DNA of 64,000 nt from Cordylochernes scorpioides (taxonomy: Eukaryota; Arthropoda; Arachnida; Pseudoscorpiones; Chernetidae), in the NCBI GenBank assembly GCA_030710605.1, contig CP092877.1:1688737-1752736 (forward strand), read 5' to 3'. Below are positions 1 through 10,695 of this stretch, piece by piece. Position 1 is the stretch's first letter. Each line of letters opens with the position of its first letter. The position numbers were made by a program, and so were the translations under genes. The notes below the pieces were generated by a model, which worked only from the letters and a program-made list of their open reading frames with translations, was not told the origin of the DNA and did not search any database.

Positions 1-158
1 TAATTAAATTTTTTTTTAAAATTTTCATTGTTTTCTGCCTTTTTTGTATAAAATGCAAGTAATGCCTATTTTTTTTTTCAATGATGTCATAAACAAAATG
101 TTTCATTCATAATAGAAGGACCAAAGTGTGCTGAACTGGTGGTCCATTTGTGTGCCAG

Positions 159-457
159 GTGAAGGTGCTCTATGCCAAGAACCTGACTTCAGAGATCACT
201 GAGGAGAAGCTCAAGGAGATGTTTGAGATGTTTGGCAAGGTAGAGCGAGTGAAGAAGATCAAAGACTATGCCTTCATCCACTTTGAGGAGCGGGACAATG
301 CCCTGGCTGCCATGGATGCCCTGCACGGCCGGGAGATGGGGGTGGGCTCCCGCATGGAGGTCAGCCTGGCCAAACCCCCCTCTGACAAGAAGAAGAAGGA
401 AGAGATCCTCAGAAATAGGGAGAGGAGGCTCATGCTCATGATGCAGCAGAGGGCCAT
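159..457 (+). CDS. SYNCRIP: hnRNP Q/R (SYNCRIP/Syp), RRM3 exon, left-arm copy
   Basis: This exon encodes the third RNA-recognition motif of an hnRNP Q/R protein, a nuclear and cytoplasmic mRNA-binding factor in splicing, stability and translation control. RNP2-like VLYAKNL lies near the start and RNP1-like KDYAFIHF near the middle. A basic tail with SLAKPPSDKKKKEE follows, typical of the sequence just after RRM3 in this family. The acceptor is gtgtgccag before 159 and the donor is GTGAGT after 457, leaving phase 2. The exon is 299 nt and translates identically to its partner at 16972-17270. Upstream exons are absent from this contig as seen here, so it is a partial copy of the gene. Confidence 0.9.
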
Positions 458-648
458 GTGAGTAGCCTACACTCCTACTTGCCCAGAGTTTTATACCAGG
501 CTTCATTGGCATACAAACAAAAAATTAACAACAAATAAAATGTTTACCTGTATCAAATGGTTCTGCCAATTGTCTGGAGGCTTTGTTCTAATAGAAATAA
601 ATGGTCTTGAGATAATGCTTGAATGTTACTGGCTGTAACCAGAAGGGA

Positions 649-930
649 CACTCCCTCTTTAAAAATCCTGAGTTCAACTGACCCTGTTGATGGACCTCAG
701 CAATGGTCCCACTCCAGGGATATGAAGGAGTTGGGTCTGTACTCATGTTAGAGTCGGCAGCAAAGGCTTCCATGTTAGGAATGGCCTCAAATTACAGGCA
801 AAGTCAGACTTTCACCAAAGTGTGCCTGGATCATGGTGCCATGATCAACGAAAGCTGCACCCCTATACCCCATTCCATGAGATCATGAACTCATGGACTT
901 CGTGTAATCTTTACACAAGGGGATAAGAAA
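649..930 (+). mobile_element. SINE-A copy (5' truncated), present only in the left arm
   Basis: This copy matches those at 2415-2692, 14328-14613 (minus) and 19004-19441 over the body that begins AAAATCCTGAGTTCAACTGA and ends ACACAAGGGGATAAGAAACA. The 3' end is a short CAA-rich tail. The other arm carries a different insertion (16385-16890) at about this place, so this is a haplotype-specific insertion. The family name is mine; I do not recognise it. Confidence 0.8.
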
Positions 931-1493
931 CAACAACGTTACTGAATATAATGGGAAAAATTAATTTTATGAAGATGTTCTTGGTGGTAATTTGATTGGT
1001 ATTAAGCTTTTTGGTAATTTGTTATTTTTCGGTAAAATAAGCTCACAATGATAAATCATCTCTTTTTAAACCATAAGAGAATAAGATGATATCATATATT
1101 TACTTTAGAGTTTTACCGAAAAGATTAGCAGGGTAGTCTGTAGAATTGAAAAATAAAATGTAAAATATATGGATAACTTTTTAGCTTCTTCTTGTCTGTT
1201 CCCCAGTCCCCCTCACAGGGAATAGGGTGGGTGTAGAAGTTTAGGAATTGAATGTGTGACTAGAAACTTATATATTGGGAATATCTTTATCACACCAGAA
1301 TCTAATGACCTGAGGTTCTGTTTGATGTTGCTTCAACATTTCTTTCAGATAATAATGCTAATCAACAGTCTGTCCATTAGGAACAAATTCATGGGGTATT
1401 ATTTCACAGTAATAGAAATTGTGCTTCAGTTTTACTTGTCTTTTATTGATCCTCACCATTAAGGCTTTCTTTCCTATGTTTAAATTTCAACTT

Positions 1494-1524
<31 letters not shown>

Positions 1525-2414
1525 TTTAAATCCCCAGTGCACTTGGTACATTCCATGATATTCTTGGTAGGTAGTATTTGGCGACTGCTCTTACTGAAAT
1601 ATACCCCATGTCTGCACACGCGGAAAGGACTGGCTTCCATTTAAAAATATTTGAATGTGATTAAGAACTTTTGTTGTTATCTCTAGTATACAAATATTGG
1701 TAGAAAAAGCTCTTTAACCATATGTTTTTATTGAACAATGTTTTGGCTTTTTAAAAAGTTGGAGTGGAATAAAATGATAGGCACAAAAAAAAAAAAATCT
1801 GAAAATTCGAACATCTTTAATAGACCTTGTTAAAGAAATATAAGCATTTAAAATATCCATTGTATTTATCGCTCTAATATGCAAAGTCTACATGAAAAAT
1901 TTGGGTGTAGATGATGTTGACAATAGCTACCCAGAAAAGTAATTTTCTCCACCATTTTACAGTTTTTCTAAGAAAGTTTTACAATAATGCCCAGCAACAT
2001 CCACACCTCCCATATTTGAAGTGGTCTATAATGGCAGTTGGCTTCTGAACCACGTCTAATTTTCCTGGTGGCTAGCTGTGTTGAAGCTGTGTAAAATGAA
2101 GAGGCAAGATGAACCACATGTTTGTTCTTTCAAAAGAGTGTGAATAAGTTTTTCTTTCTGAAGGCAAGAGTTTGCCCCACCGAAAGTTTTTTTTTTTTTT
2201 CAGTTCCTGTACCATTCCTTGTTGGTTTGGCATAATGGTCTCAATTAGGTAACTCTGTATTCTAGAAAGTTCTTCAATATAGGCCAAACTAGTGTAGAAT
2301 CTATCAGTGAAAATAAGGTTTGTTATAAGGGAAGTTCACTCTATCCCATGTTTATTGTAACAGTTTTACTGAATGTATAGCCTCAGTATAGAGTTCTCTC
2401 TTTTTTATTTAATT

Positions 2415-2692
2415 AAAAATCCTGAGTTCAACTGACCCGGTTGATGGTCTTCAACAAGGGTCCCACTCCAGGAATACGGAGGAGCTGTGTCCGTACTCAT
2501 GTTAAAGTGCAGCAAAGGCTTCCATGTTAGGAACAGCCTCAAACTACAGGCAAAGTCAGACTTTCACCAAAGTGTGCCTGGATCATGGTGCCATGATCAA
2601 CGAAAGCTGCACCCCTATACCCCATTCCATGAGATCATGAACTCATGGGATTCGTGTAATCTTTACACAAGGGGATAAGAAACAACAACAAC
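2415..2692 (+). mobile_element. SINE-A copy shared by both arms
   Basis: Same family as 649-930, with the same ends and a (CAA)n tail. The partner copy sits at 14328-14613 on the minus strand, so this insertion predates the split of the two arms. It lies about 90 bp upstream of the short SYNCRIP exon. Confidence 0.85.
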
Positions 2693-2781
2693 AAGCTGTC
2701 ATGTCTGCGTATCTTGATCCATAAAAGGTGTCTGTGGGTGGGTACATGTGGCAAACCATACATTACAATGTTGTTGTGCAG

Positions 2782-2840
2782 GATGTTGAACTTTCCCCCC
2801 CGTACAGGACGGCCCCCACAGCCCCACAACAGAAATTTGG
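2782..2840 (+). CDS. SYNCRIP: SYNCRIP short Arg/Pro-rich exon, left-arm copy
   Basis: A 59-nt exon lies between acceptor ttgttgtgcag and donor GTGAGA. Joined in phase (2 in, 1 out), it adds MMLNFPPRTGRPPQPHNRN between RRM3 and the Tyr/Gly-rich tail. Vertebrate SYNCRIP carries an Arg/Gly/Pro-rich linker at this place. The phase fits both neighbouring exons exactly. The right-arm partner has one extra C in a C run and is 60 nt, which would break the frame; this left version is the open one. It was found from splice sites and phase, as it is too short to stand out as an open frame. Confidence 0.75.
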
Positions 2841-3062
2841 GTGAGAAGTTACCTTTTATTTAGTTACTTATTATTATTCTCTTAAGTTTGTTTTTTTGTT
2901 TTTCCCAACATGACCACTGCCCTTTTATTTCCCCCATTTTAATTTCTTTCTTTTTATTTTTTTGTTCTCATATTTTTTATTCTCCCAGATTTTTTGTGCC
3001 TACCATTTTTTTTTTCTTGTTTCTGAGTTTTTCCACCACCACCACTCATGTTCCCCATTCAG

Positions 3063-3271
3063 CCAGCCTTCTTAAAGGTCCTCCTTGTGACCCAGATTAT
3101 GACTACACCTACTATGGCTACGAGGACTATCGGGGAGGGTACGCCGACCCCTACTATGATGATTTTTACGGACATTACGATGACTTTTATGACTACAAGT
3201 TTGGTGCGCGAGGACGACCGGCTAGACCCCCCCCCAGACCTGCCGCCTCAGCTGCTACGGCCGCCAAGTGA
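3063..3271 (+). CDS. SYNCRIP: SYNCRIP last coding exon, Tyr/Gly-rich tail, left-arm copy
   Basis: The acceptor is ccccattcag before 3063 and the stop TGA is at 3269-3271. The translation is rich in Tyr, Asp and Gly (YGYEDYRGGYADPYYDDF) and ends in a short RGRPARPPPRPAA basic/proline segment. This matches the YYGYEDYYDY...RGGYEDPYYG tail of hnRNP Q/R, which contributes to RNA and protein contacts and low-complexity assembly. The tail is much shorter than the RGG-rich C terminus of vertebrate SYNCRIP. Both arms keep the same 209-nt length and protein. Confidence 0.88.
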
Positions 3272-5305
3272 TGATGTTTGGGAAAAACAATCAAACAAGT
3301 GCTGAGACTGGTCACACAGGCGACTGTGCAATATCTTTTTTTTTCTTTTTTGACTCTTCAGCTGCTGGTGAGGCCAGTGCTTTTTATGCTCTAGTATTGA
3401 CCCCACCAGCTCCAACTGCCTTTTTTTACTAATATATCTGTCTGTAAGTAAGCGCAGTGCAATTAGGTTCAGTTAGATGTCTTCTTACCTTTAGACTTTC
3501 TCTCTCTCTCTCTCCTTTATAATTTAGAGCTACAGATTGTGGCCAGTCAAAAATTTAGCATTGTTCTATTTCTTCATATATGTAGCATGGCATATTTCTA
3601 TATTGTACATTATATATGTATATTAGTAACTAAAGGTGGTGGTTTTATCTCTACATTGTATAGATGAGGTGGTGGTGGTGCTGCGGTTTTTTTCTAAGCA
3701 GAGTTGGGGGCCATCTGGGCGGAAAGACTGTGATTTCTAAGGTGGCCGGCCAGAAAGGCATTTTGCGGTATTTTCTTATGCAATTACTGGTGATGTGTGT
3801 AAATATGGACTGAAGAGAAAAAAGAGATGGCACTTTATTTACAAATCATATACCCCCCCCCCCGTTTATGCCAAGTTTACAAAGGTCTTTTAAAATCAAA
3901 ACTATTTTACTGAAATAAATTCTAATGTAAATCTCTCTAAAGCAAATTATTCAAAATTGAAAAGTATATAAATTATATTTTTATTAAAGATTGGCTATGT
4001 ATATATATAATTTTTGAAAAATTCTCTATTTACAAAAAAATTATATTATTTTAAACCCATAAAGATTTATCGGCATGTTTTCTCTCAATGGGGACTAAAA
4101 CGAGTTTGTTATCTGTTGGAGAATTGACATCTTGGAGTGGAATCCAAGGTTGATACAGAATGCTAGACATTTTGTATTCTGTGACATTGGCTCGACTTGA
4201 ATCAATTCTGTTGCCAGGAAGGTTGGTAGTGAGTACTGTGTTGGAATGCGCCACAGTAGACAAGTGCCTAAGTGAAAGTACCTGAGAACTGCCTCCATTT
4301 TATACTCTGTGGGCCCTTCCCGTTTGCTTTCCACCATCGATGTACATAATGGCATCCCTACACTCAATGCCATTGAACTTTCAAATTTCACACAAGCGAA
4401 ATTTTTTGCAAATGCATTATTTGCGCAGAGAAAGAATCTGAACCTAGCAGGTAAAAAAAAATTGGCAGAGAATTGGAGTCTTGATGGATTTATTGAGATT
4501 GGTTACGAGACAAACCCACGAGGTATATAAAATGTCAGGCGAGGAGTGTAGAGGAGAGAAACCAGAGTACTCGAGTGTTTAGATAGATATACAGGTTTTA
4601 CTGTGTTCCTCAACACACCTCAAGGGAAGGGCCTCTTCCTTTCTTTGAGTTTGCTTTTAGCTATTGTGTAGTGTGGCATATTGCTGGAATCACTTTTACA
4701 AGATTCCAGCGTCCTATTGAATGTTCAAAAAGAGAATGGCCCAGTGGCTCCCTCCGTCTCTGAAGCACTACCACCCGTTATAGGAAGTCGTGCCGTCCTC
4801 ACTTCGCCCTCTAGATGGGGCAGACAACCTGTGTGACCAGCCTTCTTGGGACTGAAGGTTTTTTGATGCCAAATTTGTGCTTTTTTGTTTGAATTGTTTA
4901 AAAAAACCTATTTACTTGGCAGATATTGCTACGCACACACCCTCTATATTTTCTGTTTGTAAAAAAAACCCTATCATTTAACAAATATGGACTCCATCTC
5001 TCCTCTATCAAAACTTTACTAAAAAAGGCAAAAAAAAGTTATAAATATATTTAGAAACAATTTGGAGATATGAATTTAGTTTTAGTTTTTTTGGCATTAA
5101 AAGTATCTCTTGTGCATATATATTATTATTATTATTAATAGATTTGTTGTATTATGATAATTGCTATATATATATTTTAATTTTTGGTTTTGGTGGCCCA
5201 CTTAAATGTTTGCATGATTTTTTTCAAAGTTGAGGGGGGTTTTTCTTTTTTTGTGCTTGGTGTTGATTGGCTGAGGGATGGGCGGCAAATGGATGTCTTG
5301 AGTAG

Positions 5306-5602
5306 GAGGCGGCCCCTCGGCTTGGTGCCCCTGGTTCATACCGCCCCCCTGGAGCCACCCCCGGAGGTTTGGCCCCTGGAGACAAGCCACCCCTTGGGGA
5401 CCCGGAACCAGTTGGCGCACCGCTAAAGGCCAGCCCCTCTAAATGCAATGTTTTTGTTTTTCTTTTCACTACCACATCCCTCCCCCCCCCTCTCCCTCCA
5501 CACCACAAAGCCATCTTTTCAATTACCTTTTTATTATTATCATGTTTGTTATTATTATGTTTTATTATTATTACACATTGTTACTTGTTTTTTTTTTTTT
5601 AA
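5306..5602 (+). CDS. Candidate alternative C-terminal coding segment of SYNCRIP (uncertain)
   Basis: Inside the AT-rich 3' region is a GC-rich patch with an open frame rich in Pro, Gly and Ala: AAPRLGAPGSYRPPGATPGG, then LAPGDKPPLGDPEPVGAPLK. It follows a possible acceptor (cttgagtag before 5306). The composition resembles the Gly/Pro/Arg-rich C termini of longer hnRNP Q/R isoforms. The frame is preserved in the other arm (11585-11723) with one amino-acid change. Beyond about 5450 the frame runs into low-complexity T-rich DNA, so the true end is unclear. It could equally be a GC-rich UTR patch; the acceptor has a weak pyrimidine tract. Confidence 0.3.
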   Translation, partial: EAAPRLGAPGSYRPPGATPGGLAPGDKPPLGDPEPVGAPLKASPSKCNVFVFLFTTTSLPPPLPPHHKAIFSITFLLLSCLLLLCFIIITHCYLFFFF

Positions 5603-6343
5603 TGTTTTTTTTTTTTGTGACTTTCATCATGATGTTACATGGAGTGAGGCGCCGCCACATTGATGAGGAGGACAAAGGAAGGATTGATTGTTACTGTGTA
5701 CAGAGTAAAATATAAACAAGGACTGTGATGATGTTGGAAATGTTGAAAGAGTCTATATGTATAGTGCCTTTTATATATACCACTCAACCTTTTGGTTCTT
5801 CTAACACCCCCCCCCTCCCTTTTTTTTTTATTATTTACATAATCATGGCTTAGAGCATTTTTTTTTTGTTGCTGCAATTCTTATTTTTTATCGTTTTATT
5901 ATTATAATGTTTTTATTATATTATTATTATTATTATATATTATTATTCCCCTGCAAAATGATGTTTTTTTTTTTTAATGAAATTGTTTTGTTTTTGTTTT
6001 TTTAACGCTCTTGTGAAAAGAAAACGATAAGAAAAAAAAAACTGATGGGGATGGCATTTTTTAATTGTTCAACTCTTATTATTATTATTATTATTACTTT
6101 TATTATTATTATTATATGAATTATATTATAACCACGTTGGATTTGTTATTTGACACTTCTTTCTAACTTTGCTTTTTATTGTTCTCTAAAACTTTAGCTT
6201 TTGTATCTAGTCCCGCCCCCTTACTTCTTTCTTCTTCCTGTCCTGCAATACACGGAGTTGTCCCTTGGCTGGAAGCATCACGAGGACATGATGATTTCTG
6301 TGATGATGATTGCCATTGATATGTATACCGTAAGCAGTGTTGA

Positions 6344-6349
6344 AATAAA
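6344..6349 (+). promoter_or_regulatory. AATAAA polyadenylation signal, left-arm SYNCRIP
   Basis: A canonical AATAAA hexamer is followed by a T-rich and TA-rich stretch. It is matched at 10690-10695 on the minus strand of the right arm. It is the clearest end-of-transcript signal after the stop codon, about 3.1 kb downstream; other A/T-rich hexamers in the UTR could be used too. Confidence 0.45.
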
Positions 6350-6842
6350 ATACTTTTTTTATATATATATATCTATACATCTCTATGTGTTTTCTTCACT
6401 GTTGGAAATTCCTCCGGTCTACTTTTTTCCCTTATCCCTTTTTTTTTTCAATTCATATATAAATATATGTGATAAGATCCTGTCGACTCTCTCTATAGCT
6501 GTGGTAACTGAGGGTCAAACCTATAGTAGCCGAGAGGGACAGTCAGGGCGTGGAGAGTTTTCCAGTACCTCTCTGCACCTTGGAGGACCTTTAACAGTTC
6601 TCACAGAGTACAGGCAGTCGTGGTCGAGGCAGAGTGGAAAGCTTGGGAATGTCCACACACAAAAAACGCAGAGACACAGTTGTAGTAGGAAAGTTCCATG
6701 AACAGATAGGAGTCGAGCTAAGAGCAAGATGGAGTTAGAATAGAGTCTTACGGTTTTACATGGTCGATGAGGTGGTCCTGGGTACAACCGACAAGGGCTC
6801 ACGCCGATGGTGAACTGACCGTGATTTCGGCAAAAACCGAGG

Positions 6843-6852
6843 TTTTATATAC
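6843..6852 (-). promoter_or_regulatory. TATA-box-like element, left-arm copy
   Basis: Minus-strand GTATATAAAA sits in otherwise less AT-rich DNA and is duplicated at 10185-10194 in the right arm. The 700 bp around it (6480-7269) is unlike the adjacent UTR. It reads like a promoter-bearing unit, either a convergent promoter or an LTR remnant. I find no protein attached to it. Confidence 0.3.
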
Positions 6853-7255
6853 CTTTGCTGAGGAGGGAGACATGCGAGAATTTGGACTTTGAACGGGTCC
6901 AAAGGGCGTGGGGCGTCTGGGCTATTCTGCACCCTTTGACCTTGATGGCACTTGCCAAATTCCTCTTTAGGGTTGTTGAATTTCTATCTCTATCTCTTTC
7001 TTAGCTCAGCTCTTTATCTATTACATAGTTTTATTTATTCATCCTCAGTTTGTACAAAGTACATTACATATGGTGATACAATGACACATGTCAATCATGC
7101 GTATAATTATTTATAGATGTGTTTCTATATACAACATGACAATCTTGTTATAAGTATTATACAATATAGGGTTGTTGGTTTAAATTACCATAGATGGGCC
7201 CCTGGAGTGAAAGGGTTTATCCAGGTTTAAACGGGTAAAGCCTCTCTAACACAGG

Positions 7256-7400
7256 TGAGTGACAAAGGTGGCGTGACCGTAGCCAACCAATAGGAGGGCG
7301 CCATTCAAAAAAAAAAGCAAACGGTGACAGAGACGACTGATGAGGAATGACGCTCGTAACTGTATATAGAATTAGCAGCAACTTACTGGAACACAGGGAG
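7256..7400 (+). repeat. Dispersed repeat F at the end of the left arm
   Basis: A segment including GTAGCCAACCAATAGGAG, an A-tract and AGCAAACGGTGACAGAGA is repeated in reverse complement at about 17945-18055. One copy lies just past the end of the left arm and the other lies outside the right arm. It is therefore an independent repeat rather than part of the palindrome. Confidence 0.6.
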
Positions 7401-8690
7401 GAAGCATAAAATGACACACAGGCAAAGTTTAGTTTCCCTACTAGGTCCTTTGATTGACAGAAATCTACTCTATTATTGATACACTCTGAGGATCATCTGA
7501 AAAGAAAGATGCTGCCTCTCAATTGAACATTACCCTGGTGATGGTGCATTCATTATATCTGAGCCTTTTTCTCATATACATCCTAGTGCATTATGTGCTG
7601 CACATTTCAGGTGGGTCTGTGTAGATCCTCTTGCACATGTTCAATGCTATACCTGCCTCTTTTTGCAAGCATGTGATCCTTCTGTAAAAACCCTTCTGGA
7701 CATGCCCTCTTTCTGCTGCTGATTTGCCTCATCGTAAGCTCTTGATCATGGGAAAACCAAAACATTTTTATCATTGCAGTAATAAATTATTTTTTAATTG
7801 TAGAAAATAAATATTTGTGCTCTCTTAAATTAGTTTATAAGTACAGATCATGGGCCTTTGCCTTATATAATTCAATATTCCTAAATATATTACTGGCCAG
7901 GATAAGAGATTATAAATAAGATCATCTCTCCTGCCTCCATCATTATGGTGATGGGGTTGTCATTTTGCAGAATTAAAAGTTTGTATTGTGAACAAATCGT
8001 TAAAGTATCCATAGATACAACAGAAACCCTAGTCTGGAAAGTGCATCAAACATGGTATTAACAGATTCAATGATATAAACATTTATCAACATTCATAATC
8101 ATTATGGGACAATATTGTTGGTGCAAGAAATAACCTTTTTATATTGATTAAACAAACCCCCTTGTGGGGTTCCCTACTGAACACAACCAGGATATTGATG
8201 GCCTTGTGGTAAAAATAGACTTCCAGGATAGAAACTAGTGTGTGTTGGAATACATTTTTTTCTAATAAAAATTACCTTAATGACCATGATTCTTGTACAA
8301 ACCTAACTACACTTGCAAGTACAATTCACAATATGGTACTCTTATTGAACTACATGTTTATAAGTATGTGATGTCCCTCTGTAGTATTGGGATAAAGTAG
8401 AAAATTGGTATTCTGACCTACACACACATTCCAATTATACGAAAAATATACCTGATCAAAGGAGCCTTATGGTTCCTTGTTATTGCCAGAGGTATGGAGA
8501 ATCAAGTAGCCAAAATCTTGACTCAAAGGAACAGGTTGGGCTAGATAATGTCTGGGTGAAGAAGATATAACTGATCCCACATCTCTATTCATTGCATCGA
8601 GAGCACCAATGAGACATTGAAGCATTTCTGAGAAATTGAAGAAATGCCTTCAAGAAACGAAAGGTAAAAAGAAAAAGAATTCTGCCAAAC
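7401..8690. other. Contig 1 unique sequence with no recognised feature
   Basis: AT-rich DNA downstream of the SYNCRIP copy. I see no exon, repeat match within the window or long reading frame. Confidence 0.6.
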
Positions 8691-8715
8691 TCTCTATCAA
8701 AAGGACTTTCAATGC

Positions 8716-9669
8716 ATGGCTGATGGGCACTGTGTGGTGCCTCTTCCATTTGATCCTGAAGTGAAACCACAGGATTATTTTGGAGCCTCTCTCAATTCTT
8801 GTATTCAATGGCTGGTCTCTCTTGAGAGATGTCTGTCTAAAGATAGTGAATTCAGGCGGGCTTATTGTGACTTCGTGAATGAATATTCCATCAACTAACC
8901 AACATGTCTGTTGTTTCTTGCCCTATCATGTGGTAGTCGGCTTCCAACAAGCTACGAAAAAAAAAAAAAAACTACAAATAGTGTTTGAGACCTCTTCGCA
9001 GACTTCAAATGGATTGTCCTTCAACGACAGCCTCTACACCAGTCCAAAGTTGCATAAGGATATATTCAACATCCTCATGAACTGGAGACAGCATAAGGTT
9101 GTTTTTACAGCAGACATTGAAAAAATTTACTGAAAAAAACTTGTTTGACCATGCAGATATAAAGAGAATATTTTGGAGATCACAAGAGAACAGCTTGAAG
9201 AAGATATTTAGACTCAATGCTGTGACATATGACACTGCTCCCACTCTATTTTTAGCTATTAGAACCATGACACATTTGGCGCAGGATAAAGGACAAATTT
9301 CCTAGAGCAGTCAGGGTGCTCATGGAAGACACCAATCTGGATGATGTTATTACGGGTGCAAATAATTTGGAAGAAGCATTGGATTTCAAAATTTGATTTG
9401 TTAAAGTATGGCAGTTTCTCAAGCCTAGGAGATTCTGTACAACATTCCGGAGGAATCCCAACTTATAAAATGGTTAAATTTAAACACTCTACCGTAGTTA
9501 AAACTCTTTGGTGGAATCCCCACCAAGATTGTTTTATGTGGGCGACATCCAGCAATGATGTGTATGACTACCAAAAGAGGAATATTGTTGTTTGTGGCAA
9601 AACTTTATGACCTTCTTGGCTGGTTGGCTCCTGTTATTGTCAGGTTCTTATTCCTGTTTTGGAAAGATC
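8716..9669 (+). pseudogene. Decayed BEL/Pao retrotransposon pol fragment
   Basis: Broken reading frames on the plus strand resemble the reverse transcriptase of the BEL/Pao element at 35422-45953. FNDSLYTSPKLHKDIFNI corresponds to LNDILHTGPKLQKDIFPL there, FTADIEKIY to ISADITKMY, and AKLYDLLGWLAPVI to AKIYDPLGWFAPVM. The segments are in different frames, with stops and an A-run near 8957, so the copy is dead and much older than the element at 35 kb. It ends at the assembly gap, so its 3' part is unseen. Confidence 0.8.
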
Positions 9670-9769
9670 NNNNNNNNNNNNNNNNNNNNNNNNNNNNNNN
9701 NNNNNNNNNNNNNNNNNNNNNNNNNNNNNNNNNNNNNNNNNNNNNNNNNNNNNNNNNNNNNNNNNNNNN
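9670..9769. other. Assembly gap of exactly 100 N
   Basis: A round 100-N run is the usual placeholder for a scaffold gap of unknown size. It lies at the centre of the inverted duplication. The first bases after it (ACCTTTGTCACTC) match the reverse complement of 7261-7269 and sequence beyond. Confidence 0.97.
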
Positions 9770-10184
9770 ACCTTTGTCACTCACCTGTATTAGAGAGGCT
9801 TTACCCGTTTAAACCTGGATAAACCCTTTCACTCCCGGGGCCCATCTATGGTAATTTAAACCAACAACCCTATATTGTATAATACTTATAACAAGATTGT
9901 CATGTTGTATATAGAAACACATCTATAAATAATTATACGTATGATTGACATGTGTCATTGCATAACCATATGTAATGTACTTTGTACAAACTGAGGATGA
10001 ATAAATAAAACTATGTAATAGAGCTGAGCTAAGAAAGAGATAGAGATAGAAATTCAACAACCCTAAAGAGGAATTTGGCAAGTCGTTGCCATCAAGGTCA
10101 AAGGGTGCAGAATAGCGCAGACGCCCCACGCCCTTTGCACCCGTTCAAAGTCCAAATTCTCGCATGTCTCCCTCCTCGGCAAAG

Positions 10185-10194
10185 GTATATAAAA
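10185..10194 (+). promoter_or_regulatory. TATA-box-like element, right-arm copy
   Basis: Plus-strand GTATATAAAA is the counterpart of 6843-6852. A TCACTT initiator-like sequence lies about 30 bp downstream. If used, transcription would run toward the 3' end of SYNCRIP (convergent). An LTR remnant is an alternative reading. Confidence 0.3.
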
Positions 10195-10689
10195 CCTCGG
10201 TTTTAGCCGAAATCACGGTCACTTCACCATCGGCGTGGGCCCTTGTCGGTTGTACCCAGGACCACCTCATCGACCATGTAGAAACAGTAAGATCTCTTCT
10301 AACTCCATCTTGCTCTTAGCTCGACTCCTATCTGTTCACGGAACCTTCCTACTACGTCTGTGCCTCTTCATTTTTTGTGTGTGGACATTCCCAAGCTTTC
10401 CACTCTGCCTCGACCACGACTGCCTGTACTCTGTGAGAACTGTTAAAGGTCCTCCAAGGTGCAGAGAGGTACTGGAAAACTCTCCACGCCCTGACTGTCC
10501 CTCTCGGCTACTACAGGTTTGACCCTCGGTTACCACAGCTATAGAGAGAGTCGACAGGATCTTATCACATATATTTATATATGAATTGAAAAAAAAAAAA
10601 GGGATAAGGGAAAAATGTAAACCGGAGGAATTTCCAACAGTGAAGAAAACACATAGAGATGTATAGATATATATATATAAAAAAAGTAT

Positions 10690-10695
10690 TTTATT
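10690..10695 (-). promoter_or_regulatory. AATAAA polyadenylation signal, right-arm SYNCRIP
   Basis: The hexamer is TTTATT on the plus strand, about 3.06 kb past the stop codon of the minus-strand gene. It is the counterpart of 6344-6349. Confidence 0.45.

Larger units (their letters stand above)
458..2781 (+). other. SYNCRIP intron, left-arm copy
   Basis: The intron lies between the RRM3 exon and the 59-nt exon. It holds two SINE-A copies, an A/T homopolymer near 1493-1526 and otherwise unremarkable AT-rich sequence. I see no coding potential in it. Confidence 0.75.
3272..6360 (+). other. SYNCRIP 3' UTR and downstream, left-arm copy
   Basis: An AT-rich untranslated region of about 3 kb follows the stop. 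It contains T-rich and TTA/ATT-rich tracts (for example 5880-6120), a GA/CT tract near 3500, and a GC-rich island at 5306-5450 that may be coding. An AATAAA at 6344-6349 is a plausible polyadenylation site. Conservation of the full stretch in both arms does not by itself show function, because the arms are recent copies. Confidence 0.6.
1..7269 (+). repeat. Left arm of a large inverted duplication (contig 1 copy of the SYNCRIP 3' region)
   Basis: The reverse complement of this segment is found at about 9770-17420, exon for exon and UTR for UTR. Landmarks pair as follows: RRM3 exon 159-457 with 16972-17270, short exon 2782-2840 with 14184-14243, last coding exon 3063-3271 with 13752-13960, and polyadenylation signal 6344 with 10690. 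Position 1 pairs with about 17420, so the arm runs off the window edge. The arms differ by substitutions, simple-repeat lengths and insertions: SINE-A at 649-930 is only here, and SINE-B at 15290-15646 is only in the other arm. This is the pattern expected of two haplotypes. Confidence 0.93.

Noticed and set aside
189-512. Long minus-strand frame opposite the RRM3 exon
   Set aside because: It is the antisense shadow of a real exon with codon-biased third positions.
5880-6120. TTA/ATT tracts as a regulatory element
   Set aside because: They look like ordinary microsatellite sequence and vary between arms.
9555-9822. Open frames running through the first gap
   Set aside because: They exist only because N bases translate without stops.
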